From assembly GCF_026341035.1 (NCBI RefSeq), contig NZ_JAPEOQ010000001.1, forward strand, positions 2,666,001-2,730,000: a DNA stretch of 64,000 bases, given 5' to 3'. A model generated the notes under the pieces. The model did no database searches and was not told where the DNA came from. It worked only from the letters and a program-made list of their open reading frames with translations. Below, one piece after another: positions 50,715-61,524 of this stretch. Every line of letters starts with the position of its first letter. The first letter of the stretch is position 1. Made by a program: the position numbers and the translations under genes. This DNA comes from Streptomyces sp. NBC_01016. GTDB lineage: Bacteria > Actinomycetota > Actinomycetes > Streptomycetales > Streptomycetaceae.

Positions 50715-50788
50715 CGCTGTCCCTTGGTCGGAGGACGGGGAGCGGGCGGGCCTTCTGGCCGTGGAGGGCGGGTGAGTCCGGGCAAATC

Positions 50789-50838
50789 CAGCCCCGCCGG
50801 CGTTTGAGGCGCGGGGTCCGGGGCGGAGCCCCGTGGGG
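50789..50838 (+). repeat. Dispersed Streptomyces intergenic repeat between SBP and dppB
   Basis: CAGCCCCGCCGGCGTTTGAGG ... GGTCCGGGGCGGAGCCCCG; best-preserved copy along with 58053 and 58124. It sits inside the transport operon and forms a stem-loop that could lower permease expression relative to the binding protein. Confidence 0.85.
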
Positions 50839-50878
50839 TGGGCGGCAACCTGCGCAGGGGCGCGCGCCCCACCCCCGG

Positions 50879-52420
50879 TCAATCGGAGCGCGTGAACTCG
50901 GCGAGGCGCATCTCGTCGCCCGTCGCAGAGTTGGGCCGGTAACGAACCCCTTCCGCGAGCGAGACGATCCCGTACATGTGCGCCACGTAGGCGTACTGCG
51001 TGACCTCGGTCGGTTCCGCGGCGAAGACCCCCGCCAGCGCCCGCTGCCTCGCGTCACCGGTGAGCGCCTCCGCCGCGCGGATCTTCCGGTCGAAGACAGC
51101 CGTGCCACCGGAGCTCTGGAACCCCTTGCTCAGCAGGTACTGATCCATGGAGAAGGCCGCGTCACCGGCCTGGTTCCCGTGCTGGATGAGCAGCAGATAC
51201 GGGCCCGTGTTCTTGGGGAAGGGCCGCTCCTGGAACTCCGTGCTGCCCGCCGTGTCCTTCATCTGGATCTTGACGTTGAGCCCGATCCCCGCCAGCTCGT
51301 TCTGTATGACCTGCACGGTCTCGTCGACCTTCGGGAACAGCGCGGTCCGGCTGATCAGCCGGATCTGCTTCCCGACATCGACCCCGTCGGCCTTCGCCTG
51401 CGCCAGCAGCTTCCGCGCCTTGGCGAGGTCGGTCGGCCAGGGCTTCAGCCCTTTGTCGTACCCGGTGATCCCGGAGGGCACGAGCTGGGACGCGACCTTG
51501 GCGTCGCCCCGGTAGAGGGAGTCGACGATGCTCTTGCGGTCGATCGCGTAGTTGATCGCCTTGCGCACCCGCTCGTCGTTCAGCGGCGCCTCGCCGAGCT
51601 GCATGCGCAGCGCGGTGGTCTCGTTGTTCGGATACGTGACCGCGGTGTCGCCCGCCCCGTCCTGCGGGCCGAGCGAAGTGGCCACGTCCGCCTCGCCGTT
51701 GGTGACCATGGCGGCGCGGACGCTGCCTTCGGGGCGCCATTGGTAGAGGGCCTTGCGGTAGTCGGGAGCCTTGCCCCAGTACTTCTTGTTCGCCGCGAGG
51801 GAGAGCCGCAGGCCCGGCTCCCAGTCGGCGATCCGGTACGGCCCCGTGCCGATGGGTTCGCGCACCTTCTTCTTCGCGTCGGTGGACGTCGGCACCATCT
51901 CGATGAAGGAGAGCCGCAGCGGCAGGATCGGGTCCGCCTCGGGGGTCGTCACCTTCAGCGTGTGGTCGTCGGGCGTCGACAGCTTCACGTCCATGTCCCC
52001 GAAGACGTAGCCCTCGACATTGCAGCCGAGCTTCGAGTTGACCGCGCGGTCGATGGAGTACGCGGCGTCCTTCGCGTCGAACCGCGAACCGTCGCTGAAC
52101 CGGACGCCCTCGCGGACGGTGTACGTCCACTGGGTGTCGGAGGTGCGGTTCCAGGCGGTCGCGAGCTTCGGCCGAAGCTCGCCCGAGTGCGGGTCGCGCT
52201 CGGTCAGCGGCTCGGTGATGTTGGAGCGCACCACCACGCCGGTGGAGGTCAGCGAGGACTCGCAGGGTTCGAGGGTGGGCGGCTCCTCCGGCAGTACGAC
52301 GCGCAGCGTGTCCTTGCCCGCCGTCACCGACGCGCTGTTGGCCACGGTGCAGGCGCTTGCGGCGAGCGTGCAGACGACCGCCAGAGCGAGAGCCCGACCG
52401 GGGATGGGAACAGGGGGCAT
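50879..52420 (-). CDS. ABC transporter substrate-binding lipoprotein (family 5)
   Basis: 513 residues; ATG with GGAGGAAG upstream. Lipobox LAASAC with Cys near residue 24 after a short signal ([18 protein letters not shown]). SBP_bac_5 fold: [84 protein letters not shown]. The family binds peptides, but several members in sugar-acid loci bind carbohydrates. Divergent from kdgD with operators B and C between; operon SBP-dppB-C-D-F-permease. Confidence 0.93.
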   Translation of the reverse strand: MPPVPIPGRALALAVVCTLAASACTVANSASVTAGKDTLRVVLPEEPPTLEPCESSLTSTGVVVRSNITEPLTERDPHSGELRPKLATAWNRTSDTQWTYTVREGVRFSDGSRFDAKDAAYSIDRAVNSKLGCNVEGYVFGDMDVKLSTPDDHTLKVTTPEADPILPLRLSFIEMVPTSTDAKKKVREPIGTGPYRIADWEPGLRLSLAANKKYWGKAPDYRKALYQWRPEGSVRAAMVTNGEADVATSLGPQDGAGDTAVTYPNNETTALRMQLGEAPLNDERVRKAINYAIDRKSIVDSLYRGDAKVASQLVPSGITGYDKGLKPWPTDLAKARKLLAQAKADGVDVGKQIRLISRTALFPKVDETVQVIQNELAGIGLNVKIQMKDTAGSTEFQERPFPKNTGPYLLLIQHGNQAGDAAFSMDQYLLSKGFQSSGGTAVFDRKIRAAEALTGDARQRALAGVFAAEPTEVTQYAYVAHMYGIVSLAEGVRYRPNSATGDEMRLAEFTRSD

Positions 52421-52452
52421 GGGGCTTCCTCCACCGTGACAGGCGCGAGCAT

Positions 52453-52468
52453 GTCCACGGATGTAGAC
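52453..52468. promoter_or_regulatory. Operator B of the glucarate cluster
   Basis: GTCCACGGATGTAGAC matches operator A at 13 of 16 bases, including both outer GTC/GAC ends. It lies 33 bp before the binding-protein start. A further half-site TGTGGACGC follows at about 52480-52490. Confidence 0.65.
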
Positions 52469-52586
52469 GCCGTTTCGATTTGTGGACGCACGGTAAGTGG
52501 GGGTTCTCGGGCACGTCAATAGGTCGCGCAGGCGCGGAAGTTGGACGCGCCCTACACGTTCCCTATGTGTGCGCCGGAGAGGAGGC

Positions 52587-52602
52587 GTACTCATATGTAG
52601 AC
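52587..52602. promoter_or_regulatory. Operator C (degenerate) upstream of kdgD
   Basis: GTACTCATATGTAGAC keeps the right half-site GTAGAC and matches operator A at 11 of 16. The flanks GGCGT...ACGCC (52585-52605) are palindromic. 79 bp before kdgD. Confidence 0.45.
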
Positions 52603-52680
52603 GCCATTCCTATCCATGATCGACGTCTGCTAGCTTGCGGCCAGCCGGCCTCATCCGCCCGACGACCCTGGAGCTGCCCC

Positions 52681-53595
52681 ATGGCCCGTTTCTCGCCCGA
52701 TGATCTGCGCCGCGTCCTGGGCTCCGGCCTGCTGTCCTTCCCCGTCACCCACACCACGCCCGACCACACCTTCGACGAGCCGGCCTACCGCGCGCACCTC
52801 CAACGTCTGGCCGGGTACGACGTGGCGGGCCTCTTCGCCCCGGGCGGCACCGGCGAGTTCTTCTCGCTCAGCCACACCGACGTCGACGCGGTGCTGCGGG
52901 CGACCGTCGCCGAGGCGCATGACGCGCTGCCGGTCATCGGGGCGGCCGGATACGGCACGGCGACCGCGGTGGAGATGGCCCGGCGGGCGGAGGAGGGCGG
53001 GGCCGACGGCCTCCTGCTGCTGCCGCCCTACCTCACCGAGGTCGGACAGGAGGGGCTCTACGACCACGTGGCGCGGGTCTGCGCGGCCACGTCCCTCGGC
53101 GTGATCGTGTACCACCGGGCCAACGCCCGCTTCAAGGCGGCGACCGTCGACCGGCTCGTCGCCCGGTTCCCCAACTTCATCGGGTTCAAGGACGGCGTCT
53201 GCGACATCGACCTCATGGCCCGGCTGCACGCCGAGCACGACGGGCGGCTCGTCCTCATCGGCGGCCTCCCGACGGCCGAGACCTACGCCCTGCCGTACCT
53301 CGAACTCGGCGCCACCACCTACTCGTCGGCCATCTTCAACTTCGCCCCGCAGTGGGCCTGCGACTTCTACGCGGCCGTGCGCGCCCACGACAAGGCGCAG
53401 GTCTACGACCGGCTGCGCGAGTTCGTCCTGCCGTACATCGCCATCCGCGACCGGCAGCCCGGCTACGCGGTGTCGATCGTGAAGGCCGGCCTCACCGTCT
53501 CCGGCCACGGCGCAGGCCCGGTGCGCCCGCCGCTCACCGACCTCACCGAGGCCGAGCACGCCGAACTCGCCGCGCTCGTCAAGAAAGTGATCTGA
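52681..53595 (+). CDS. kdgD: 5-dehydro-4-deoxyglucarate dehydratase
   Basis: 304 residues, DapA/NAL superfamily. Schiff-base Lys in [12 protein letters not shown] (about residues 158-169), Tyr in [12 protein letters not shown] (about 140-151), and family opening [16 protein letters not shown]-terminal [22 protein letters not shown] is diagnostic for KDG dehydratase. It converts 5-dehydro-4-deoxyglucarate to 2-oxoglutarate semialdehyde with loss of CO2 and water, the step after GudD. The following dehydrogenase (to 2-oxoglutarate) is not encoded in the window. Confidence 0.92.
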   Translation: MARFSPDDLRRVLGSGLLSFPVTHTTPDHTFDEPAYRAHLQRLAGYDVAGLFAPGGTGEFFSLSHTDVDAVLRATVAEAHDALPVIGAAGYGTATAVEMARRAEEGGADGLLLLPPYLTEVGQEGLYDHVARVCAATSLGVIVYHRANARFKAATVDRLVARFPNFIGFKDGVCDIDLMARLHAEHDGRLVLIGGLPTAETYALPYLELGATTYSSAIFNFAPQWACDFYAAVRAHDKAQVYDRLREFVLPYIAIRDRQPGYAVSIVKAGLTVSGHGAGPVRPPLTDLTEAEHAELAALVKKVI

Positions 53596-53668
53596 ACCGG
53601 CCCGGGACCATGAACCCGGACCATGAACCGGCCCCTGACCACGAGCCGGTCCAGGAAGGAGTCCCCGC

Positions 53669-54640
53669 ATGACCACGTCCACCGCCTCCGTCGGCCGCGT
53701 CCTCGCCGTCGGCTCGCTCAAGCCCTCGCTCGCCCGGACGCTGAGCACCACGTACGACGCTCTCGTCCTTCCGAAGGAAGGACCCGAACGCGACAGTTTC
53801 CTCGCGGAGTACGGGGGTGAGGTCGGCGTCGTCGTCACCTCCGGCCGCGCGGGCGTCGGCACCGAACTCATGGCCGCACTCCCGCGCCTCGGCGCCGTCG
53901 TCAACTTCGGGGTCGGCTACGACACCACCGACGTCGCCCTCGCCCTGGAACGCGGCATCGTGGTCAGCAACACCCCCGACGTGCTCACCGACTGCGTCGC
54001 CGACACCGCGCTCGGGCTGACGCTCGACGTGCTGCGGGGGCTCTCCGCCGCCGACCGCTACGTACGGGCCGGCCGCTGGCCGAGTGAGGGCGCCGTCCCG
54101 CTGGCCCGCCGGGTCAGCGGCGCCCGGATCGGCGTGCTCGGACTCGGCCGGATCGGGCGGGCCATCGCCACCCGGTTCGCCGCCATGGGCTGCCCGATCA
54201 GCTACCACAGCCGCCGCGAGGTGCCCGGCGTCGACTACACGTACGCCGCCTCGCCCGCGGAACTGGCCGCCTCCGTCGACGTGTTGGTGGTCGCCACCTC
54301 CGGCGGCGCAGCCACCAGCGGGCTCGTCTCCCGAGAGGTCCTGGAGGCGCTCGGCCCCGAGGGCTACCTCGTCAACATCGCGCGCGGCAGCGTGGTCGAC
54401 GAGGAGGCGCTCGTCGACCTCCTGACCACCGGCGGCCTCGCGGGCGCGGGACTCGACGTCTTCGCCGCCGAACCGCACGTGCCGGAGCCGCTGCTCGCCC
54501 TGGACAACGTGGTCCTCACGCCGCACCTGGCCAGCGGCACCGTCCAGACCCGCGACGAGATGGAACGGCTGACCCTGGACAACCTGACCGCGTACCTGGC
54601 GCACGGGAAGCTGGTGACACCGGTGCCCGAGATGGGCTGA
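53669..54640 (+). CDS. D-2-hydroxyacid dehydrogenase (second of two)
   Basis: 323 residues, ATG with AAGGAG upstream. GxGxxG in GVLGLGRIGRAIATRFAA (about residues 154-171), catalytic Arg in NIARGSVVDEEAL (about 230-242), Glu in DVFAAEPHVP and His in VVLTPHLASGT (about 282-292). It resembles glyoxylate/hydroxypyruvate reductases. 73 bp after kdgD with no terminator, hence probably one operon. A short degenerate repeat of the type CATGAACCxG lies in the gap. The two dehydrogenases of this locus differ clearly, so they are not recent duplicates. Confidence 0.88.
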   Translation: MTTSTASVGRVLAVGSLKPSLARTLSTTYDALVLPKEGPERDSFLAEYGGEVGVVVTSGRAGVGTELMAALPRLGAVVNFGVGYDTTDVALALERGIVVSNTPDVLTDCVADTALGLTLDVLRGLSAADRYVRAGRWPSEGAVPLARRVSGARIGVLGLGRIGRAIATRFAAMGCPISYHSRREVPGVDYTYAASPAELAASVDVLVVATSGGAATSGLVSREVLEALGPEGYLVNIARGSVVDEEALVDLLTTGGLAGAGLDVFAAEPHVPEPLLALDNVVLTPHLASGTVQTRDEMERLTLDNLTAYLAHGKLVTPVPEMG

Positions 54641-54651
54641 GGCGCGCTTCG

Positions 54652-54720
54652 GGGCTGCCCTCGGACTCGTTTCAGGGCTGCCCCGGGCCTCGTTTCAGGG
54701 CCGCTCCGAGACTCGTTTCA
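54652..54720 (+). repeat. Three tandem 23-bp repeats before recG
   Basis: Units at 54652, 54675 and 54698 share GGGCTGCCC..GGxCTCGTTTCA; a fourth partial unit begins at 54721. Fills the gap between the accessory cluster and recG. Confidence 0.8.
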
Positions 54721-54757
54721 GGGCAGTGTTCGGCCATTGTCAGTGGCGTGGTGTGCA

Positions 54758-56968
<2,211 letters not shown>

Positions 56969-58052
56969 CCCGTGCCGGGTCTGGGCCCCACGCCCTGCTC
57001 GCGCAGCACCGGGCTCCCACCGTGCCGTGGTCGGCGCCTCCGTCCTGGCTACGCCGCACCGGGGTGCCGCCGTGCCGTGGCCGGCGCCTACCGTCCGGGG
57101 TGCGCGGCACCGGGATCCCACCGTGCGGTGGTCGGCGTATCCCGTCCGGGGTGCGCGGCACTGTGCCGGGGTGGGCGCCCTCGCGCCCGGCGCACGGCGT
57201 CGGTTCCTGTCCGGCTGTGCCGGTGCCCGGTCATCTCCCTCCCGCCCGCCCCCTCCGGGGGCTTCGGCCCGTCCCGGGTCCGGGTCGCTGTGCCGGGGCA
57301 GGGCCCGTCGTGAGGGGTGCGCTGCACCGGGTCTTGGGGCTTGGCCGGGGTGGACGCCCTTGCGTTCAGCGTGCGGCACCGGTCCTTGTCCGGCTGCGTC
57401 GGGGTGGGCGCGCTTGCGCTCGGCGCACGGCACCGGCCCCTGTCCGGCTGCGTCGGTGCCCGGTCATCTCCCTCCCGCCCGCCCCCTCCGGGGGCTTCGG
57501 CCCGTCCCGAGCCCAGGTCGCTGTGCCGGGGCAGGGCCCGTCGTGAGGGGTGCGCGGCACCGGGGGCCGCCTTGCCCACCCTGCCGCCCCAGGCGGCAGA
57601 TTGCCCAAGGCGTGTGCGGCCGATCGCAACGGGTGGGGAGCCGTGCCTGCGGCGGATTGCCCAAGGCGGTGGCGGCCGACCGCGACGGGTGGGGAACTGT
57701 GCCAGGCGGCGGATTGCCCAGGCGCGTGCGGTCGACCGCAGCGGGTGTAGAGCCGTGGCCGTCGCCGGTTCACCCAAGGCGGTGGCGCCCCTCGCCGTCC
57801 CGGCGGGGAGCCGTGCCTGCCGATGGATCACCCACGGCGATGGCGGTGCCCCGTCGGGCCGACACTCCCGGAGGGGGCGGGTGGGTGGGAGCCGGGCGAT
57901 CGCCTGCGGGCAGGACAATTCGAGCCCGGCGGCGGGTGGGCATTTTCAGCCCCGCTCTGGGACGGGAGCCCGCGGGGCCCGGGGCAGAGCCCCGATCTTT
58001 AAGCCCGGATGGCGTTTGGGGCCCGGGGCCCGGGCTGAAAACCTGATCTCTT

Positions 58053-58098
58053 CAGCCCCGCCGGCGTTTGAGGCGTGGGGTCCGGGGCGGAGCCCCGA
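58053..58098 (+). repeat. Dispersed Streptomyces intergenic repeat
   Basis: CAGCCCCGCCGGCGTTTGAGG ... GGTCCGGGGCGGAGCCCCG; same element as at 50789. Confidence 0.85.
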
Positions 58099-58123
58099 GG
58101 CCGTCACGCCGGTTCGGCAATAT

Positions 58124-58168
58124 CAGCCCCGCCGGCGATTGAGGCGCGGGGTCCGGGGCGGAGCCCCG
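58124..58168 (+). repeat. Dispersed Streptomyces intergenic repeat, second copy
   Basis: CAGCCCCGCCGGCGATTGAGG ... GGGGCGGAGCCCCG, 25 bp after the preceding copy, so the element occurs as a tandem pair before rsmD. Confidence 0.85.
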
Positions 58169-58271
58169 TGGCGTAGGGACGGTCGGCCCCCGCCGCCCGG
58201 CAGGCGCGAGGTGTCGGCGTGCTGACAAACTGGACCCGCACCAGTCACACGGAAGACAAGGACGTAGCGCG

Positions 58272-58871
58272 ATGACCCGCGTGATCGCCGGCACCGCCGG
58301 CGGACGCCGCCTCGCCGTGCCCCCGGGCACCGGCACCCGGCCCACCTCCGACCGAGCACGCGAGGCCCTCTTCTCCACCTGGCAGGCGCTCCTCGGCGGC
58401 AGCCTCGACGGAACCCGCGTCGCCGACCTGTACGCGGGCTCCGGCGCCGTCGCCCTGGAGGCCCTCTCCCGCGGCGCCGCCCACGCACTCCTCGTCGAGG
58501 CCGACACCCGCGCCGCCCGCACGATCCGCGAGAACATCCGCGCGATCGGCCTGCCGGGAGCCGAGGCACGTACCGGAAAAGCGGAGCAAATCGTCGCGGG
58601 CCCGCCCCCAACTGCCCCCTACGACCTGGTCTTTCTCGACCCCCCTTACGCCGTCTCCGACGACGATCTTCGCGAGATTCTGCTCACACTCCGCACGCGG
58701 GGCTGGCTCGCGGACGAAGCGCTCGTCACCGTGGAACGCAGCACCAGAGGCGGCGAATTCCGGTGGCCGGACGGCTTCGATGGCCTGAGGTCCCGTCGCT
58801 ACGGCGAGGGCACGTTTTGGTACGGTCGCGCCGCCTTGAACACCACCCTCACGTGCGACGACGCACGATGA
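58272..58871 (+). CDS. rsmD: 16S rRNA (guanine966-N2)-methyltransferase RsmD
   Basis: 199 residues. SAM motif [20 protein letters not shown] (about residues 49-68), catalytic [10 protein letters not shown] (D/NPPY, about 119-128), opening [26 protein letters not shown]. Methylates G966 in 16S rRNA. Overlaps the coaD region by ATGA if the longer coaD start is used. The 5' side is the repeat block. Confidence 0.94.
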   Translation: MTRVIAGTAGGRRLAVPPGTGTRPTSDRAREALFSTWQALLGGSLDGTRVADLYAGSGAVALEALSRGAAHALLVEADTRAARTIRENIRAIGLPGAEARTGKAEQIVAGPPPTAPYDLVFLDPPYAVSDDDLREILLTLRTRGWLADEALVTVERSTRGGEFRWPDGFDGLRSRRYGEGTFWYGRAALNTTLTCDDAR

Positions 58872-58897
58872 CCGGACCGGAGAGCGAGGGACTTCCC

Positions 58898-59377
58898 GTG
58901 CGCCGCGCAGTCTGTCCGGGGTCGTTCGACCCCATCACCAACGGCCACCTCGACATCATTGCCCGAGCCTCCAAGCTCTACGACGTCGTGCACGTCGCGG
59001 TGATGATCAACCAGTCCAAGAAGGGACTGTTCGAGGTCGAGGAGCGGATCGAGCTGATCCGCGAGGTCACGGCCGAGTTCGGCAACGTGGAGGTGGAGGC
59101 CTTCCACGGCCTCCTCGTCGACTTCTGCAAGCAGCGAGACATTCCGGCCATCGTCAAGGGCCTGCGCGCCGTCAGCGACTTCGACTACGAGCTGCAGATG
59201 GCCCAGATGAACATCGGCCTGTCCGGCGTGGAGACCCTCTTCGTCCCCACCAACCCGACGTACAGCTTCCTGTCGTCCTCCCTGGTCAAGGAGGTCGCGG
59301 CCTGGGGTGGCGACGTCTCGCACCTGGTTCCCGAGCAGGTCAACCAGGCATTGGCGGAGCGCCTTCCCAAGAAGTGA
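58898..59377 (+). CDS. coaD: Phosphopantetheine adenylyltransferase
   Basis: 159 residues. [19 protein letters not shown] (about residues 5-23) has the T/HxGH motif, and [17 protein letters not shown] the second signature. Penultimate step of CoA synthesis. The GTG start (preceded by GAGGGA) gives the family N-terminus; an ATG at 58868 overlapping the rsmD stop is an alternative. Confidence 0.94.
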   Translation: MRRAVCPGSFDPITNGHLDIIARASKLYDVVHVAVMINQSKKGLFEVEERIELIREVTAEFGNVEVEAFHGLLVDFCKQRDIPAIVKGLRAVSDFDYELQMAQMNIGLSGVETLFVPTNPTYSFLSSSLVKEVAAWGGDVSHLVPEQVNQALAERLPKK

Positions 59378-59468
59378 CGCGCACGCGCACGTTGGGCTTA
59401 CAGTCGTCTCGTCCGTCTCCAACACCCCAGCCTTACCGGCGTCTAGACGAGAGAGTGGCGAGCACACG

Positions 59469-60536
59469 GTGGACGTGCAGAAGAAGCTCGACGACATCGT
59501 CGGCACGGTCGGCGGCGCGCGCTCGATGCCGATGTCGGCCTCGTGCGTGATCAACCGCGCCGACCTGCTGGCGATGCTCGAAGAGGTGCGCCAGGCGCTG
59601 CCCGGCTCCCTCGCCCAGGCCCAGGAGCTCATCGGCGGCCGCGAGCAGATGGTCGAGCAGGCCCACGCGGAGGCCGAGCGCATCATCGAGGGCGCGCGGG
59701 CCGAGCGGGGCACCCTGATCGCCGACACGGAGATCGCCCAGCGCGCCCAGGCCGAGGCCGACCGGATCCTCGCCGAGGCCCGCCAGGAGGCCGAGGAGGT
59801 CCGCGCGGAGGCCGACGACTACGTCGACTCCAAGCTGGCCAACTTCGAGGTCGTCCTCAACAAGACGCTCGGCTCGGTCGGCCGCGGCCGCGAAAAGCTG
59901 CTCGGCACCGGACCCGGCGTCGACGAGGCGGGCTACGAGGACGAGGACGCCCCCGAGCGCAGCCACGACCCGGAGACGCTGCGGCGGGACGCCGACGCGT
60001 ATGTGGACACCAAGCTCGGCGCCTTCGAGGCGGTGCTCGCCAAGACCCTGGACGCCGTCGGCAAGGGCCGGCAGAAGCTGCACGGCCGCATCGCCAGCGA
60101 CGACCTCGGCACGCTGGGCGTGGACACCGAGGGGCAGCCGCACACCAGCGACGCCGACTACCTCGCGGGCCTCGCCGAGATCGGCGGCGCCCAGACCCAG
60201 CAGCCGGCCGCCCCGCAGCCCCCGCACATGCCGGCGCCCCCGCAGGTGCCCCAGATCCCGGCCCAGGCCCCGGAGCCCGTGTACGCGCAGCAGGGCCAGG
60301 ATCCGTACGGCGGCTACCAGCAGCAGCCCTACGGCCAGCAGGACGCCTACGGCACCTACCAGCAGGACCCGTACGCGGCGTACCAGCAGGACCCGTACGC
60401 GTACCAGCAGCACCAGCAGGAACTGCAGCAGCACCAGCCGCAGCAGGCCCAGGACGGCGCGCTCGACGAGACGAGTCTCTTCGACACGAGCATGATCAGC
60501 CTGGAGCAGATGCGGCAGTACGAGCAGGGGCGCTGA
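59469..60536 (+). CDS. DivIVA-like / ATP synthase b-like coiled-coil protein
   Basis: 355 residues from GTG. Residues 1-40 (VDVQKKLDDIVGTVGGARSMPMSASCVINR) are followed by a long coiled coil (about 45-130: ELIGGREQMVEQAHAEAERIIEGARAERG...). Then come repeated 'D(A/D)YVD(S/T)KLxxFExVLxKTLxxVGxGRxKL' segments (two copies, about 118-140 and 178-202). The C-terminal third is Gln/Pro/Tyr-rich (YQQDPYAAYQQDPYAYQQ). Commonly annotated as cell division initiation/DivIVA-type; it could be a polarity or envelope scaffold. It lies between coaD and the rpmF operon, as is usual in Streptomyces. Confidence 0.8.
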   Translation: MDVQKKLDDIVGTVGGARSMPMSASCVINRADLLAMLEEVRQALPGSLAQAQELIGGREQMVEQAHAEAERIIEGARAERGTLIADTEIAQRAQAEADRILAEARQEAEEVRAEADDYVDSKLANFEVVLNKTLGSVGRGREKLLGTGPGVDEAGYEDEDAPERSHDPETLRRDADAYVDTKLGAFEAVLAKTLDAVGKGRQKLHGRIASDDLGTLGVDTEGQPHTSDADYLAGLAEIGGAQTQQPAAPQPPHMPAPPQVPQIPAQAPEPVYAQQGQDPYGGYQQQPYGQQDAYGTYQQDPYAAYQQDPYAYQQHQQELQQHQPQQAQDGALDETSLFDTSMISLEQMRQYEQGR

Positions 60537-60554
60537 GCCGGTCCCAGGGGCAGA

Positions 60555-60584
60555 TTGGGCCGTGAGCGAAAGGTCCAGTACCCT
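60555..60584 (+). promoter_or_regulatory. Promoter of yceD-rpmF-rnc
   Basis: TTGGGC (60555-60560) and TACCCT (60579-60584) with 18-bp spacing. It predicts a start near 60591 and so excludes the GTG at 60562 as the yceD start from this promoter. Confidence 0.6.
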
Positions 60585-60652
60585 GGTTCTTCGGTCGCGC
60601 GTAGCACGTGCGTTCCGAGCTGCCCGGAAATTTTCGGGGCGGCAACCCCCAC

Positions 60653-60688
60653 ATGAGCTTCGAAGAACGAAAGCAGGACCAGCCCTGA
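60653..60688 (+). CDS. Upstream ORF (11 aa) coupled to yceD
   Basis: ATG to TGA encodes [11 protein letters not shown]. Its stop overlaps a CTG codon (CTGA) that is the best start for yceD. This recalls the ATGA/GTGA couplings common in this genome and could feed reinitiating ribosomes to the CTG. Confidence 0.4.
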   Translation: MSFEERKQDQP

Positions 60689-61329
60689 ACACCCACCTCG
60701 ACCACCGCAACCCGTTCGTGTTCGATACGCACGAGCTGGGTCGGCGTCCTGGTGCCATGCAGCGGCTGTCCCGCACGATCGACGCTCCCAAGGAGTTCGG
60801 CCTCCTGGGAGTCATCGAGGTGCCGGAAGGCGCCCCGGTGGAGCTCGACCTCCGCCTGGAGTCGGTCATGGAAGGGGTGCTTGTCACAGGCACCGCCCGT
60901 GCATCGGCCAAGGGGGAGTGCGTAAGGTGTCTGGAGCCGCTCGTTCAAGAGGTCGACGCGGACTTCCAGGAGATGTTCTCGTACCCTGACGCCGACGACC
61001 GGGGCCGCGTAAAAGCGGAACCGGCCGACGACGCCGAGGAAGACGAGGACAGGCTCTTTCTCGAGGACGGCCTGTTCGACCTCGAGCCGGTGCTGCGTGA
61101 TGCGGTGGTGCTCGCACTGCCGATGCAGCCGGTGTGCCAGGAAGACTGTGAAGGTCTGTGCTCCGAGTGCGGAGTGCGGCTTTCGGACGAGCCGGGCCAC
61201 CACCACGACGCCGTCGACATCCGTTGGGCGGCATTGCAGGGACTCGCTGAATCCATCCAGGACGGCGAGAAGGACGAGATGAGCGGCGCCGAAGCGCAAG
61301 CGGGCGTCGACGAGAAGCAGGAGAAGTAG
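60685..61329 (+). CDS. yceD: YceD family (DUF177) protein, probable CTG start
   Basis: 214 residues from CTG ([25 protein letters not shown] is where family homology begins). Two Cys motifs: GECVRCLEP (about residues 72-80) and [13 protein letters not shown] (about 150-162), likely a Zn or structural site. YceD proteins are encoded before rpmF across bacteria and are linked to 23S rRNA maturation. The longer frame from GTG 60562 crosses the promoter. No ATG/GTG/TTG is found between the predicted transcription start and the homology start in this frame. Start is therefore CTG, or translation is otherwise unusual. Confidence 0.85.
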   Translation: MNTHLDHRNPFVFDTHELGRRPGAMQRLSRTIDAPKEFGLLGVIEVPEGAPVELDLRLESVMEGVLVTGTARASAKGECVRCLEPLVQEVDADFQEMFSYPDADDRGRVKAEPADDAEEDEDRLFLEDGLFDLEPVLRDAVVLALPMQPVCQEDCEGLCSECGVRLSDEPGHHHDAVDIRWAALQGLAESIQDGEKDEMSGAEAQAGVDEKQEK

Positions 61330-61331
61330 CC

Positions 61332-61505
61332 GTGGCTGTTCCGAAGCGGAAGATGTCGCGCAGCAACACGCGCCACCGCCGGTCGCAGTGGAAGGCTGCG
61401 GTCCCCACCCTGGTTTCGTGTGAGCGTTGCCAGGAGCCCAAGCTGCAGCACATCGCGTGCCCGGCTTGCGGCACCTACAACAAGCGCCAGGTCCTCGAGG
61501 TCTGA
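61332..61505 (+). CDS. rpmF: 50S ribosomal protein L32
   Basis: 57 residues: [17 protein letters not shown]... with the zinc motif [18 protein letters not shown] and end NKRQVLEV. Starts 2 bp after the yceD stop with GTG. Zn-binding (C+) form. Confidence 0.95.
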   Translation: MAVPKRKMSRSNTRHRRSQWKAAVPTLVSCERCQEPKLQHIACPACGTYNKRQVLEV

Positions 61506-61524
61506 GCGGCTGGTGAGAGGCACA

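Larger units (their letters stand above)
56969..58271. repeat. 1.3-kb tandem-repeat block between recG and rsmD
   Basis: No gene is supported here. Components: three ~50-bp units starting near 57020, 57070 and 57121 (CCGTGCCGTGGTCGGCG type); a 101-bp duplication at 57221-57321 and 57454-57554, almost identical and within a longer imperfect ~155-bp repeat of period 233; about five ~56-bp units starting near 57601, 57657, 57714, 57769 and 57827 (TTGCCCAAGGCGGTGGCGG type); and dispersed repeats near 57947, 58053 and 58124. Frames of up to 339 codons are open by composition only. Confidence 0.9.

Noticed and set aside
57027..58046. 339-codon plus-strand frame in the recG-rsmD gap
   Set aside because: It is built from tandem nucleotide repeats and shifts between Pro/Arg-rich and Gly-rich runs; other frames over the same DNA are equally open.
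60562..60684. GTG at 60562 as the yceD start
   Set aside because: It falls between the -35 and -10 elements of the predicted promoter, and the added residues are not family-like.
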